DNA of 11,083 bases, from assembly GCA_005223375.1 (NCBI GenBank), contig RXOD01006161.1, positions 1-11,083 of the forward strand, written 5' to 3'. This DNA is from Amoebophrya sp. AT5.2. Taxonomy: Eukaryota; Sar; Dinophyceae; Syndiniales; Amoebophryaceae. The translations under genes and the position numbers were made by a program. Each line of letters opens with the position of its first letter. Position 1 is the stretch's first letter. Below, one piece after another: positions 1-6,782 of the stretch. Below the pieces are notes generated by a model, which saw nothing but the letters and a program-made list of their open reading frames with translations, had not been told where the DNA came from and did no database searches.

Positions 1-12
1 GGTCGTGGGTGG

Positions 13-234
13 GATCGGGTAAGTACTTCCGCCAGGATCAGGTAAGTCCCTAGGATCGGGTAAGTCCGATCGGGTAACCCCTGAGATCGGGTAAACCCGG
101 ATCAGGTAAGGTTCTGAGATCAGGTAGTGCCAGATCAGGTAACGCACTCAGATCAGGTAAAAGGCCCCAGATCGGGTAACCTACTGAGATCAGGTAAATA
201 GCCCGAGATCAGGTAACCCACTCAAATCGGGTAA
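13..234 (+). repeat. Array of a 10-bp donor-like motif GATCRGGTAA
   Basis: Thirteen copies of GATCAGGTAA or GATCGGGTAA start at 13, 36, 54, 68, 85, 100, 118, 133, 151, 170, 188, 207 and 225. The copies at 118 and 225 carry one change each. A fourteenth, decayed copy is at 243. Start-to-start spacing is 14-23 bp, most often 18, so the motif is conserved while the 4-13 bp linkers are not. Several copies extend to GGTAAG, and the one at 36 reads CAGGTAAGT, the perfect U1-type 5' splice site. Where spacing is 18 the minus strand encodes a D-L-S-G-L-P-like hexapeptide, but no convincing gene covers the array. The array may continue off the left edge. Confidence 0.9.
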
Positions 235-507
235 CCCACTCAGATCGAGCCAAGCTTCGCCGGGTATGTTTGCGCTCGACTCCGGTTCCGACTCACCCGT
301 CCAACACCGCGACCAGACTCTCGCGGTCAGCACCATCTCCAACGCGAGCAATGACCGCGTGCCCACGACCAGCTGCGAGCCCATGTCGTCGCCACCACGC
401 GCAGATGATGGAACATCCCGGAGCGGGTCCACCTGTAATGTTGAAAGTTTGAAAGCGTTTCCATTTACTCCGCGCATGCAGTTACTACGCGCCCCCGTCT
501 TCTCTAA

Positions 508-1293
508 CTAAGAAGTAAAACTAAAAGCCGCGATCACGACGTCGCGCTTTCTTATATTTGCTTCCTGCGATCGTGCCCCGTGGCTACCAACACAGACCGA
601 CGAAGCGAGGCCGCCCATCGCGAATGATGGCAAAAGCGTCGGCGCCTTGTTTAGTGGATTGTAGTCGTTCCGATCCGATTCGACAGTTTTCCGGGCCCGC
701 AAGGACCTTACATCACGACACCACTCGCCGTCCGCTGTAGAGCTCGCGCGCAGCATTCGGTCGCGAAACGCGGCCGACACCTCCGTCTTCGGCCGCCGCC
801 GCACTGAGCACGCGCCAATCGTCTCGCGCTCGTGCTTCTCGGTCGGCATTACACGAGCCGAAGCTTCAACAGAAACGCATCCTCCGCTCCACAAAAATTC
901 CGACGCTCCACGACATCCTCCGACCTCACACGGCACGGCCACACACCCGACGCACATCATGAAAGCGAAAGCACGTAATCCGTGCGGCCGCCATAGCGTT
1001 CCGACCATAGCCGCGACCTCTTCATCTATCGATCCAGGAGCATCATGCGCACACGGCTGAGCCGCTTCACTCGTCGATCGCCCGTCCTCCCACGGCTGCA
1101 TCCCCTCCCTCTCTCTGCTACCACCACGACCCTCTGTGCCAGAAACTCCGCCGACTCTCGTCGAGAACGCCAGCACACTTCCCAACGGAGACGTGTGCCT
1201 TTGTGCTAGCACGCCCGAGATCGTGGATCGTCGCGTCCTTTTCTCCAAACAAACCGCCTCCTTAGCGCACGACCACGGCCACACATGGGACAA
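508..1293 (-). CDS. Weak candidate reading frame, hypothetical
   Basis: This minus-strand frame is open for 261 codons and ends with TAG at 508. There is no ATG at the 5' edge; the first in-frame ATG is codon 65 (about 1101), giving a 197-residue protein. Residues about 105-125 are mildly hydrophobic and cysteine-bearing (L-R-A-F-A-F-M-M-C-V-G-C-V-A-V). The rest is mixed and Arg-rich with no recognised motif. Length is the main argument: 786 nt without a stop is uncommon here. It lacks the Ala/Ser/Thr low-complexity style and the splice-phase support of the frames further right. It could be an exon of a separate downstream gene on the same strand or chance. Confidence 0.3.
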   Translation of the reverse strand: MSHVWPWSCAKEAVCLEKRTRRSTISGVLAQRHTSPLGSVLAFSTRVGGVSGTEGRGGSREREGMQPWEDGRSTSEAAQPCAHDAPGSIDEEVAAMVGTLWRPHGLRAFAFMMCVGCVAVPCEVGGCRGASEFLWSGGCVSVEASARVMPTEKHERETIGACSVRRRPKTEVSAAFRDRMLRASSTADGEWCRDVRSLRARKTVESDRNDYNPLNKAPTLLPSFAMGGLASSVCVGSHGARSQEANIRKRDVVIAAFSFTS

Positions 1294-1743
1294 AGAAAGA
1301 CACGAGCAAGAGACTTAGACACGGAAGCGCTACGCAAGCACGGTATGCGCTGAAGAGTTAGCTACTGAGACTGACCAAATTCAGACCGGCACCATTAAGA
1401 AGCACGACGGCAAAGATTACGATCTCCATCTGATCTCCACGATTTCGAGGACGACGCTAGAGCAATAGCCTTAGATTTTAGATTTAGATTTTAGATCTGT
1501 CATTCTTTCTACCACGACTAAGCGATGGATAGTAAAGCGAAAAAGCCCGGAAGCAGCCAAACGCTTACACTGGCTGGCGCAGCACCTGTGCTAAAAATAC
1601 AGTTGAAGTTGTCGAGCAGAAGTAAGTATACTATAGCAAGTAGCGAGTTGAAAAGTTAGCACGACAAGGAGAGATGACGTGTAGTAGCCTTACCGTCTTC
1701 TACATCTGATTCAGAAAGAAAATGTCTAGTGGTTATCGTCTTA
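1294..1743. other. No gene seen; AT-richer spacer
   Basis: No convincing reading frame or RNA gene was found between the end of the Lys-rich exon (stop at 1744) and the weak frame ending at 1293. The stretch is AT-richer than its surroundings and holds the short TTTAGA-type repeat at 1471-1496. It would be the 3' flank or UTR of the minus-strand gene ending at 1744. Confidence 0.5.
1471..1496 (+). repeat. Short imperfect TTAGATT repeat
   Basis: Four units alternate between TTAGATTT and TTTAGAT over 26 bp. It is AT-rich in a GC-rich context and lies in the presumed 3' flank of the minus-strand gene. It is not the TTTAGGG telomere unit. Confidence 0.8.
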
Positions 1744-2063
1744 TCATCGAGGTTTATGATTTTTCTTGGCCACGTTGGGCTTCGCGAATGCGTCAGCCTT
1801 CGGTCTAGCACCGCGCCCCCCCGCCTTCGCGTCGACCTTAAGTTTCGCGCCGGCCCTCGGTTTCGTGTCGGCCTTCGTTTTCGTGCCGGCCTTCGATTTT
1901 GTGTCGACCTTCGCTGTCGTGTCGACCTCCGTGTGCTTGTCCGTGCCGGCCACCTTACTCGTGGAGGATGAAGACGCGGCCGCCGCCATCGTACTCGTAG
2001 ACGGCAAAGACTTTGAGTTTGTGGCTTTCTGGTTGTTCTCGACTTTCGGGCACGCTGCTGCAC
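1744..2063 (-). CDS. Candidate terminal exon, Lys/Thr/Ala-rich tail
   Basis: The frame is open on the minus strand and ends with TGA at 1744-1746. I place the exon start just after a possible 3' splice site (pyrimidine-rich stretch then ACCCAG) at 2064; upstream of it the same frame loses its coherent composition. The peptide begins G-A-A-A-C-P-K-V-E-N-N-Q-K, passes through an Ala/Ser run (A-A-A-A-S-S-S-S-T-S), then a basic tail made of six-residue repeats, and ends K-K-N-H-K-P-R. Such a lysine/alanine tail resembles DNA- or RNA-binding tails of histone H1-like proteins in composition only. Its phase matches a possible donor at 3176 (GGCG|GTATTT), so it may be the last exon of the Ala/Ser/Thr-rich gene to the right. 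The frame is well supported, the linkage is not. Confidence 0.5.
1822..1911 (-). repeat. 18-nt coding repeat (KxxTKx hexapeptides)
   Basis: Five consecutive six-residue units read K-V-D-T-K-S, K-A-G-T-K-T, K-A-D-T-K-P, R-A-G-A-K-L and K-V-D-A-K-A, with a sixth decayed unit (E-V-D-T-T-A) at 1912-1929. The period is 18 nt, so the frame is preserved. Copies are diverged at DNA level while the K/A/T/D pattern holds, which suggests selection on the protein. Confidence 0.8.
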
Positions 2064-3176
2064 CTGGGTTGTAGAATAAAGATCGCGAAAGCAATGCGCA
2101 ACAATTAGCAGACTGCCATAGTATTCGGTCGACTACGACTTGCGCTTTCCTCCCGGCTTTCCGGCCGTGAATCAGAGGCAGGTGGGGGAGGTCGACCGAG
2201 TTCACGCTGGGCTTCGCCACCCCAAGCTGCAGGCGGTTTCTGGGGAGGCGAGCGAACCTGCGCGAAATAGGAGTGGCCTGAGAGCAGGCTGGCAGCACGT
2301 CGGCCCCGCAGCCCCTCAAGCCCGTTGGTGAACGAAGGAGCGCCCTTGCGGCGAACGAAGCGCTCGTGTAGCTGTAGCACGAACTCCGTTCGTGAAGCTC
2401 GGAGGGCCTTTCGTGTAGCGCCAGCAGCTGGCTAGCCTAGCGCGAGGCGTCCATAGCCTGTGCCCAGCATACGGCGCAGCGCGCGCTGGTCGGGAAGCGC
2501 GATCCGTTCTCGCAGAGTGAACTGCTCGCGCAGCAGGAAGTGTTCGCGTAGCACGAACCGTGCTTCACGCAGAGCGAGCCGCACGCTTAACGAGCCGCTC
2601 CTTCGCGTACAAAACCGGTCGCCTTCGCGCCACACCAATCTTTTGCGTAGCACGCACGGCGCGCGTAGAATGACCCGCCCACACAGCATGAGCCGTTCGT
2701 GTAGTACGCGCCGTCTGCCGTGCTCTCGACGGAGTGACCCGACCGCACAGTGCGCGCCGTTCCTTGCAGGGAACGGCGCCCCCGTTCGTGTAGCGCGAGC
2801 CGTCTTTGCCGTGCGGTAGACGAAGTCAGTGACCCGCCCGCACAGCACAAGCCGTGTTCCTTCGAGCAACGCGAACCGTTCGCGCAGCACAAAGCTCTCG
2901 CGCAACACGAAGCCTGCCTTCACGCGACGAGCCGCTTTCATGCGACCTCCCTGCCGCGCGACAAATTCATGCGAGAACGCTGCAGCCGCTTTGCATGTCG
3001 TTGTCTAAGGTCGAGCTCGAGGTCGAGACCCCTCCTCATTATAGAAAAGTGTCAGTATAGCTTCGAGCACGTGCAGGCGTACGCGTACGGCTACGGACGC
3101 TACTAGCGGTTCTTCTAGCGGCCAGCCCTATACATAGCAGGCACAGATACAAAATCAAAAAGAAGCCAAGAAATAC
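2064..3176 (-). other. Possible repeat-filled intron or gene-free stretch
   Basis: About 1.1 kb lies between the coding-like frame ending near 3177 and the Lys-rich exon starting at 2063. It contains the degenerate minisatellite at about 2340-2960, and otherwise I see no gene. Read as one intron it would run from a GT at 3176-3175 to an AG at 2065-2064, and the two codon phases match (one base left, two bases right). Alternatively the right-hand gene stops at 3115 and this is intergenic. Confidence 0.3.
2340..2960. repeat. Degenerate 18-21-bp minisatellite
   Basis: Diverged copies of a unit close to TTCGCGYAGCACGAACCG recur through about 600 bp, for example near 2525, 2550, 2700, 2785, 2875 and 2895. 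On the minus strand these read as repeated L-R-E-x-F-x, so a 169-codon frame (2941-2432) stays open, but several other frames are open too, which argues for a repeat rather than a protein. A higher-order element is visible: TGACCCGMCC with a shared right flank occurs at 2671, 2735 and 2830, and the last two also share an upstream GCCGTCT and TGCCGTG context. Confidence 0.75.
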
Positions 3177-3377
3177 CGCCAACGCCATGAGCCTCCAGCT
3201 GTGCCTTGGTGCTCGTGGATGTTTTCGCTGACGCTCCGGAAGTAGAAGTCTGCGCCACCTGCCCCGCACCTGTTGCGGTGGACTTCGTAGAAGCGTCGGC
3301 GCCGCGAACTCCTGCAGCGCCACAGTGCCCATTTTGCAAATTCCCCGCCAGCATTGTGGCCCCTGCGGCCGATGTAC
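3115..3377 (-). CDS. Ala/Ser/Thr-rich exon, hypothetical protein
   Basis: After an acceptor CCCGCAG at 3378 the frame runs T-S-A-A-G-A-T-M-L-A-G-N and on through Ser/Thr/Ala-rich sequence (S-T-K-S-T-A-T-G-A-G) to TAG at 3115. The composition matches the large exon upstream (4799-3557), and the phases fit: the upstream exon ends with one base of a codon and this one begins with two, giving Gly at the junction. Two other minus frames are open here; one encodes a strongly hydrophobic stretch (A-V-F-L-G-F-F-L-I-L-Y-L-C-L-L-C) but has different composition. The last 20 codons (G-I-S-W-L-L-F-D-F-V-S-V) are hydrophobic and may be a read-through of an intron, since GGCG|GTATTT at 3177/3176 is a usable donor in phase with the exon at 2063. 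Confidence 0.5.
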
Positions 3378-3556
3378 CTGCGGGCGTTCAAGTCCGTTAG
3401 CCTGCGGAAGATATGCCTGCCAGTGCCACTAGCACTACCTACTACTAGCTTCCAGATCCAGAATGTAGAGCTTACGCTTAGCACGCCAACATATGACTGA
3501 GGAAATCCAAGAAAAAAATAGCGCTGACTTTCGAGAAGACGAGCGAGCTGCAATAC
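3378..3556 (-). other. Candidate 179-nt GT-AG intron
   Basis: Donor CAAG|GTATTG at 3556-3555 and acceptor CCCGCAG at 3379-3378 on the minus strand. Joining them keeps frame and continues the same low-complexity style. AGGTA occurs at both edges in the same codon phase, so the junction is partly ambiguous, as expected if the intron arose by an insertion with target duplication. If retained, the upstream frame reads on to TAG at 3435. Confidence 0.5.
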
Positions 3557-4799
3557 CTTGCTGCTGCGGAACACCCCTCGAAATGTTCGCCAAAGATGTT
3601 GCGTTCGGTGGGGGACGCGACGCAGCCGCACCGGAAGCAGCGGTCTGCAAGACCGCAGCTGCGGAAGTCGAAGTCATAGGCTCGCCACCGCCAGAAGCTC
3701 CAGCGACCGAGAGCCAGGCAGCTGACGTTGATTTCGTACCTGTACCGGGAGCAGCGGGATGCAGATTCGCCCCCGCCCGCGCGGACGTCGAGCTCGAAGC
3801 AGCTGTAGCCTTGGCAAAACCTCCGTCTCCAGGACGCAGACGAGGGGCCGCCAGCGCTGATTGCATAGCCACGCCCGCGTCTGTCTCCTTCTCTTCCTGC
3901 TTTCCCGTGCTTTTGCCGAGAGCTGCGGGACGAGGCGCGGGGCGGGCCGATGTCATTGGGTTCGTAGCTGTACCGGCAGCAGAAGCGGGCTGAAAATGCG
4001 TCGCCGCGGTTGTTGAAGCTGTAGTCTTGCCGGGACCTGGCACTGCGTTCCCAGAGCGCAGAGGAGCAGGAGGGGCCGACGACTTCATAGCCACGCCCAG
4101 ATCTGCACTACCCTTTGCCTGGCTGCCCGTTGCGGAGTGTGCTGCGGCATCAGGATCAGCTTCAGCTTCAGCTTCAGCTTCAGCTTCAGCGGCCTTCTTC
4201 ACCTCATCAAGATACTCCAGCGCGTGCGTCAGCACTTCGAAAGTCGTGCCAGTCTTCTTGTAGTGTCCATGGTGCTTGGGCTTTCCGTCTCCTGCGCACT
4301 GTGGTCCAGTACCGAGCAGGAAACTAGCGACGTCGAAGTTTTGCCAGTTTGCCTTTGTTCTATCTTCCCGAATCTCCGCGACCACAACGTCGAAAGTGCT
4401 CTCCGGGAGAGCGGTCGGTCCATTTTTCCGGTCCTCTGCATTCGTCTGGACCGCTGCTCTCGCTGCCGCGCACTCGTCCGGTAACTGGTCGACCCACTTG
4501 CAGACGCAGTAACCGCACCCGAGCAACTTCCAGAAGAGATGCGGAATGCTGCGCTTTCCCCAATGCGTCAGAATCTGTTTTGCTGTCCGCAGCGGACACT
4601 TCGGCCCCCGCAACGCGACTGCGTGCACGCTCAGCTGGCGGAAAGGGATCGGAATCTTTTTCGGCGCCGTGGCTTCCTCATCCTGTGTGCCCGCTGTCTC
4701 CGGCCGCCCCAGACCCGCCGCAAGTTCCTCGCCCACTGCAATCTGTAGCCCGCTCCCCTTCTTTTCTGGGGCTGGTGAGAATAGGAATCCCCTCTTTTT
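3557..4799 (-). CDS. Large exon, hypothetical Ala/Ser/Thr-rich protein
   Basis: This is the longest coherent frame in the window. It is open from just after TAG at about 4828 and I start it at the CACACAG acceptor at 4800. Counting from the GTG at 4736, residues 40-180 are well mixed and look globular, with a cysteine-rich patch: C47 in C-P-L-R-T-A-K, then C74, C77 and C79 in G-C-G-Y-C-V-C-K-W, and C89. Residues 182-193 are (AE)6. From about 205 two imperfect units of roughly 60-70 residues follow, each opening with G-V-A-M-(K/Q)-S and continuing as Ala/Pro/Gly/Thr-rich sequence. There is no ATG at the 5' end, so at least one upstream exon is required; the best candidate is 5279 upward, joined in phase 0. 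No family recognised; the cysteine spacing could bind metal but that is a guess. Confidence 0.65.
4156..4190 (-). repeat. Hexanucleotide coding repeat, (Ala-Glu)n
   Basis: Nearly six perfect copies of the 6-bp unit TCAGCT on the plus strand. On the coding minus strand this is GCTGAA repeated, encoding alternating Ala-Glu. Perfect copies imply recent slippage, and the tract is likely length-polymorphic. Confidence 0.9.
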
Positions 4800-5278
4800 C
4801 TGTGTGGACGACGCAGCTAACTACCTAGGCCGCCCAGCTAATACTATACGCGCCAGCGCGCGCCCTTATGGGAGGGGGGTATGGGGACGGGGTATCGGGG
4901 CGGGGTATGGGAACGGGGTTGGGAACGGGGTATGGGAACGGGGCATGGGAACGGGGCATGGGAACGGGGCATGGGAACGGGGCATGGGAACAAGGTGTGG
5001 GGACGCACGGGGCATGGGAAAGGGGTTCGGGGAAGGGGTTCGGGAAAGAGGTTCCGGAAAGGGGTTCGGGAAAGGGGTTCGGGAAAGGGGTTCGGGAAAG
5101 GGGTTCGGGAAAGGGGTTCGGTATGGGGTACGGGGCATGGGGTATCAGGATGGGGCGTGGCGATGGTGTACGGAGAGCCACCGCCGAAGGGTGGAAGTTA
5201 GTAAGAACCAAGCCGCCCCTCGGTGGATCTAGAGGGAGGGAGAGGGGGACCAAGCGCGGGCGGCGCGATTTCATTTAC
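4800..5278 (-). other. Candidate 479-nt GT-AG intron holding a minisatellite
   Basis: Donor GAA|GTAAAT at 5278-5277 and acceptor CACACAG ending at 4800. Both sides are in phase 0, and the join reads P-P-A-R-E then K-K-R-G-F-L-F-S. Almost all of the intron is the 13-bp array, which lacks stops in several frames only because of its composition. A second possible acceptor, a 20-nt pyrimidine tract ending TCTAG, lies at 5250-5229. Confidence 0.45.
4867..5140 (+). repeat. 13-bp G-rich tandem array with two sequence families
   Basis: The left family is YATGGGAACGGGG, starting at 4880, 4893, 4906, 4919 (12 bp), 4931, 4944, 4957, 4970 and 4983. After a decayed stretch a hybrid unit CATGGGAAAGGGG occurs at 5013. 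The right family TTCGGGAAAGGGG follows at 5026, 5039, 5052, 5065, 5078, 5091, 5104 and 5117. The period of 13 is not a multiple of three, so every frame cycles and the open frames on both strands (Gly-rich on plus, Pro-rich on minus) are not evidence of coding. Each unit supplies a GGG and a GGGG run, so the plus strand has dense G-quadruplex potential. Confidence 0.95.
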
Positions 5279-5440
5279 TTCCCTCGCTGGCGGTTGGTAG
5301 CTAATCCGCCCATATTGTTCGCGATTGTGGTCCCGAATGGTCGCCCCAATTTTTTCGGGGCCGCGCTCCGCTGCTTCGAGTCCGCTCCTTCTTTTTTCTT
5401 TCGCTGCCACTCCGGCTGGCGCTGCGACTCGGCAAAGCAG
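5279..5440 (-). CDS. Candidate upstream exon, Lys/Glu/Arg-rich
   Basis: The minus-strand frame is open from after TAA at about 5448 to the donor GAA|GTAAAT at 5278. It reads A-A-K-E-K-R-R-S-G-L-E-A-A-E-R-G-P-E-K-I then A-T-I-R-D-H-N-R-E-Q-Y-G. There is no ATG. Several AG acceptors between 5428 and 5410 would all leave the same phase, and that phase also suits a possible donor in the preceding exon (GATAA|GTAGGC near 5606). The exon could therefore be the 5' part of the Ala/Ser/Thr-rich gene or a continuation of the DPF gene. The true 5' edge is undetermined. Confidence 0.4.
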
Positions 5441-5446
5441 TGCGGG

Positions 5447-5502
5447 TTAGAGGGGCAAAGCTGCGTACTCTCTAGGTGAGTAAAAGTTTTTTTTCAAAAT
5501 TT
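5447..5502 (+). repeat. Inverted copy of an exon-intron junction (arm 1)
   Basis: This 56-nt segment, read on plus, aligns without gaps to the minus strand of 5948-5893 at about 46 of 56 positions. Shared blocks include CAAAGCTGCGT and a T tract followed by CAAAATTT. The partner arm is the end of a coding exon plus the first 23 nt of its intron. This arm also keeps a donor-like AGGTGAGT at about 5474 and lies in the gap between the exons at 5567 and 5440. Confidence 0.8.
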
Positions 5503-5566
5503 CTGCGGCATCACAAACACAGCGTCACCATAAGCATCGCAAGCACCTGCGGTGGATTGGGTTGGG

Positions 5567-5832
5567 TCAGAAGTCGAGTTTGCTACTACTTGACTGATGC
5601 TTTTGCTTTGGCCTACTTATCTCCCCTGCTTGAATGCCCTCCCTGAATGGGGCAGGTGCGCAGATTTGGAGTTGCGAGCCAAAGCCCGCATACCTGTCGG
5701 GGATACGCACTTTCGATGGCCTGTCTGAGGGGGGTCTTCCATCCCCCTCAAAAAAAAGCGCGCAGATTTGGAATTGGAAGATAGCCGCTAGATACCAGGG
5801 CGGGAACGCATCCCGTAGACGACTCCTGATAG
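5567..5832 (-). CDS. Candidate exon of the DPF-motif gene
   Basis: Starting right after a CTAG acceptor at 5834-5833, the frame continues the upstream exon in phase (one base plus two) and reads I-R-S-R-L-R-D-A-F-P-P-W-Y-L-A-A then F-Q-F-Q-I-C-A-L-F-F. It ends with TGA at 5567 after a Ser run. Two nearly identical Q-(F/L)-Q-I-C-A segments occur 34 codons apart, from a 17-nt direct repeat. The TGA may be the true end or lie beyond a donor (GATAA|GTAGGC near 5606, or GACAG|GTATGC near 5695). A plus-strand frame with a real ATG (5634-5948, 104 codons) competes over the same bases, and third-position GC does not clearly separate the two. I prefer minus because of the splice-phase match. Confidence 0.4.
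5658..5776. repeat. 17-nt direct repeat pair 102 nt apart
   Basis: GCGCAGATTTGGARTTG occurs at 5658-5674 and 5760-5776 with one difference. The intervening sequence includes a stem (GAGGGGG at 5727-5733 pairing with CCCCCTC at 5743-5749) and an A8 run directly before the second copy. On the coding minus strand the spacing is 34 codons, so frame is kept. Confidence 0.8.
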
Positions 5833-5915
5833 CTAGTTCGAAGAACCACGAGGAGAGAACCAGCTCGCGGCGGCGCCGGTTGTCTGCTTTGAAAATTTTG
5901 AAAAAAAAACCTTAC
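5833..5915 (-). other. Candidate 83-nt GT-AG intron
   Basis: Donor GAAGTAG|GTAAGG at 5915-5914 is the strongest consensus donor among the gene-associated sites. The acceptor is a pyrimidine-rich stretch ending GAACTAG at 5833. Retention leads to a stop at 5833 itself. The first 23 nt of this intron are present again, inverted, at 5502-5480. Confidence 0.55.
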
Positions 5916-5948
5916 CTACTTCAAGAGGACGCAGCTTTGCCTCTCTAA
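5893..5948 (-). repeat. Inverted copy of an exon-intron junction (arm 2)
   Basis: This is the partner of the arm at 5447-5502. It spans the last 33 nt of the coding exon (L-R-E-A-K-L-R-P-L-E-V) and the first 23 nt of the following intron. In a minus-strand transcript the two arms could pair over about 50 bp with the exon at 5832-5567 in the loop. Confidence 0.8.
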
Positions 5949-6782
5949 GCGGGCAGTCGCCCGCGATATGCGCCGCCCGCGGGCAGCTGCAGGCAAGCGC
6001 CCGCACGAGCCCGCCCTGCTTGGGACGCGCGGCCGGGTCTGCCGAAATCACGACCGCCGTGTTAATCGACAAGCCTCGGAGGTAGTTGAAGCTCCACAGC
6101 GGGTTCTTGGGAAAAGTTGCGGGATGGAAGGTTGATTTTTTTGTTGTGTTTTGGCTTTGAGGCGCTGCCTCAACATCCGCATCGCCGAGAAGCATGCCGC
6201 TTACCGCGTCGTCGATATTGGTGTCGAACGGATCATCGGCCTCAGTCGCCGCGTCATCTGCTGGCGCCGCTTCGGCTTCGCCCGGAAGAGGGTCGAACGG
6301 ACCATTGGCATCAGTAAAGGGGTCACCAGTTCCAGCAAACGGCCCGCCGTCTTCATGCTGCGCCGACTGACTTGCTGCTTCCTGCTCGTTGTCGTGCGGC
6401 TGAGGATGGGCATCACCATCGCCGGCACGTCCGTCTTCGAAGTTCGCCGAAATTTTTCCGCGCCCATCTCCGGGAAGCGAGTGCGCCAGCTGTTCGGAAG
6501 TTGCTCCCTTTTTCAATGAGCCCCCGCCTGCGCATGATTTTTCTGTAGCGGCGGCGAGCGCGGCGGCCGAGGACGCAGAAGGAGAAGCCCGGGCCACATT
6601 TGGCTGCAGCTCTTCGTCGGACGCTTTTCTCGCTCCCTCCACGACGCGGACAGCGTAGGTGACGCAAGCCAGATCCTGGAGGCCATTGTCGATGATCCAC
6701 TTCCGCGCAAGTTCGGTGTCCCACTGCAAAAACCCCACGAAGAACTCCCGCCGCGAAGAATAGCTTCTTGGGCTGCCGTCGG
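5916..6782 (-). CDS. Exon of a DPF-motif protein, function unknown
   Basis: This is a 289-codon open stretch on the minus strand. It begins after a CAACAG acceptor at 6783; the frame itself opens after TAG at about 6833. The start reads R-E-F-F-V-G-F-L-Q-W-D-T-E-L-A-R-K-W, a mixed and apparently folded segment of about 60 residues. An Ala/Ser-rich linker follows, then an acidic disordered region with G-P-F and D-P-F tripeptides: G-D-P-F at about 6325-6316, G-P-F-D-P near 6300, D-D-P-F at 6237-6226. The final part is compact and holds A-C-S-C-P, then C-P-L-R-E-A-K. DPF motifs are known ligands of the AP-2 clathrin adaptor appendage in endocytic accessory proteins, but short motifs in disordered acidic sequence are weak evidence. 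The C-P-L-R-x-A-K segment recurs in the large exon at 4799-3557. Confidence 0.6.

Noticed and set aside
13..234. CRISPR-like look of the short repeat array
   Set aside because: The conserved part is only 10 bp, linkers are 4-13 bp and of uneven length, no cas-like genes are present, and the window is eukaryotic in character.
1471..1496. Telomere-like repeat
   Set aside because: The unit is TTTAGAT/TTAGATTT, not TTTAGGG or TTAGGG, and it is short, internal and irregular.
3039..3332. Membrane-protein frame with a strong hydrophobic segment (F-L-G-F-F-L-I-L-Y-L)
   Set aside because: It overlaps the Ala/Ser/Thr-rich exon in another frame, and its composition does not match the upstream exon; a direct-repeat junction (TTCCGCAG) could reach it, but the canonical intron fits better.
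4868..5479. Gly-rich plus frame and Pro-rich minus frame over the 13-bp array
   Set aside because: A 13-bp period rotates through all frames; openness reflects base composition, and splice sites in phase place the array in an intron.
5673..5690. Possible spliced-leader relic (GAGCCAAA matches the reverse complement of the dinoflagellate leader end)
   Set aside because: Only about eight bases match and the rest of the leader is absent, so chance is likely.
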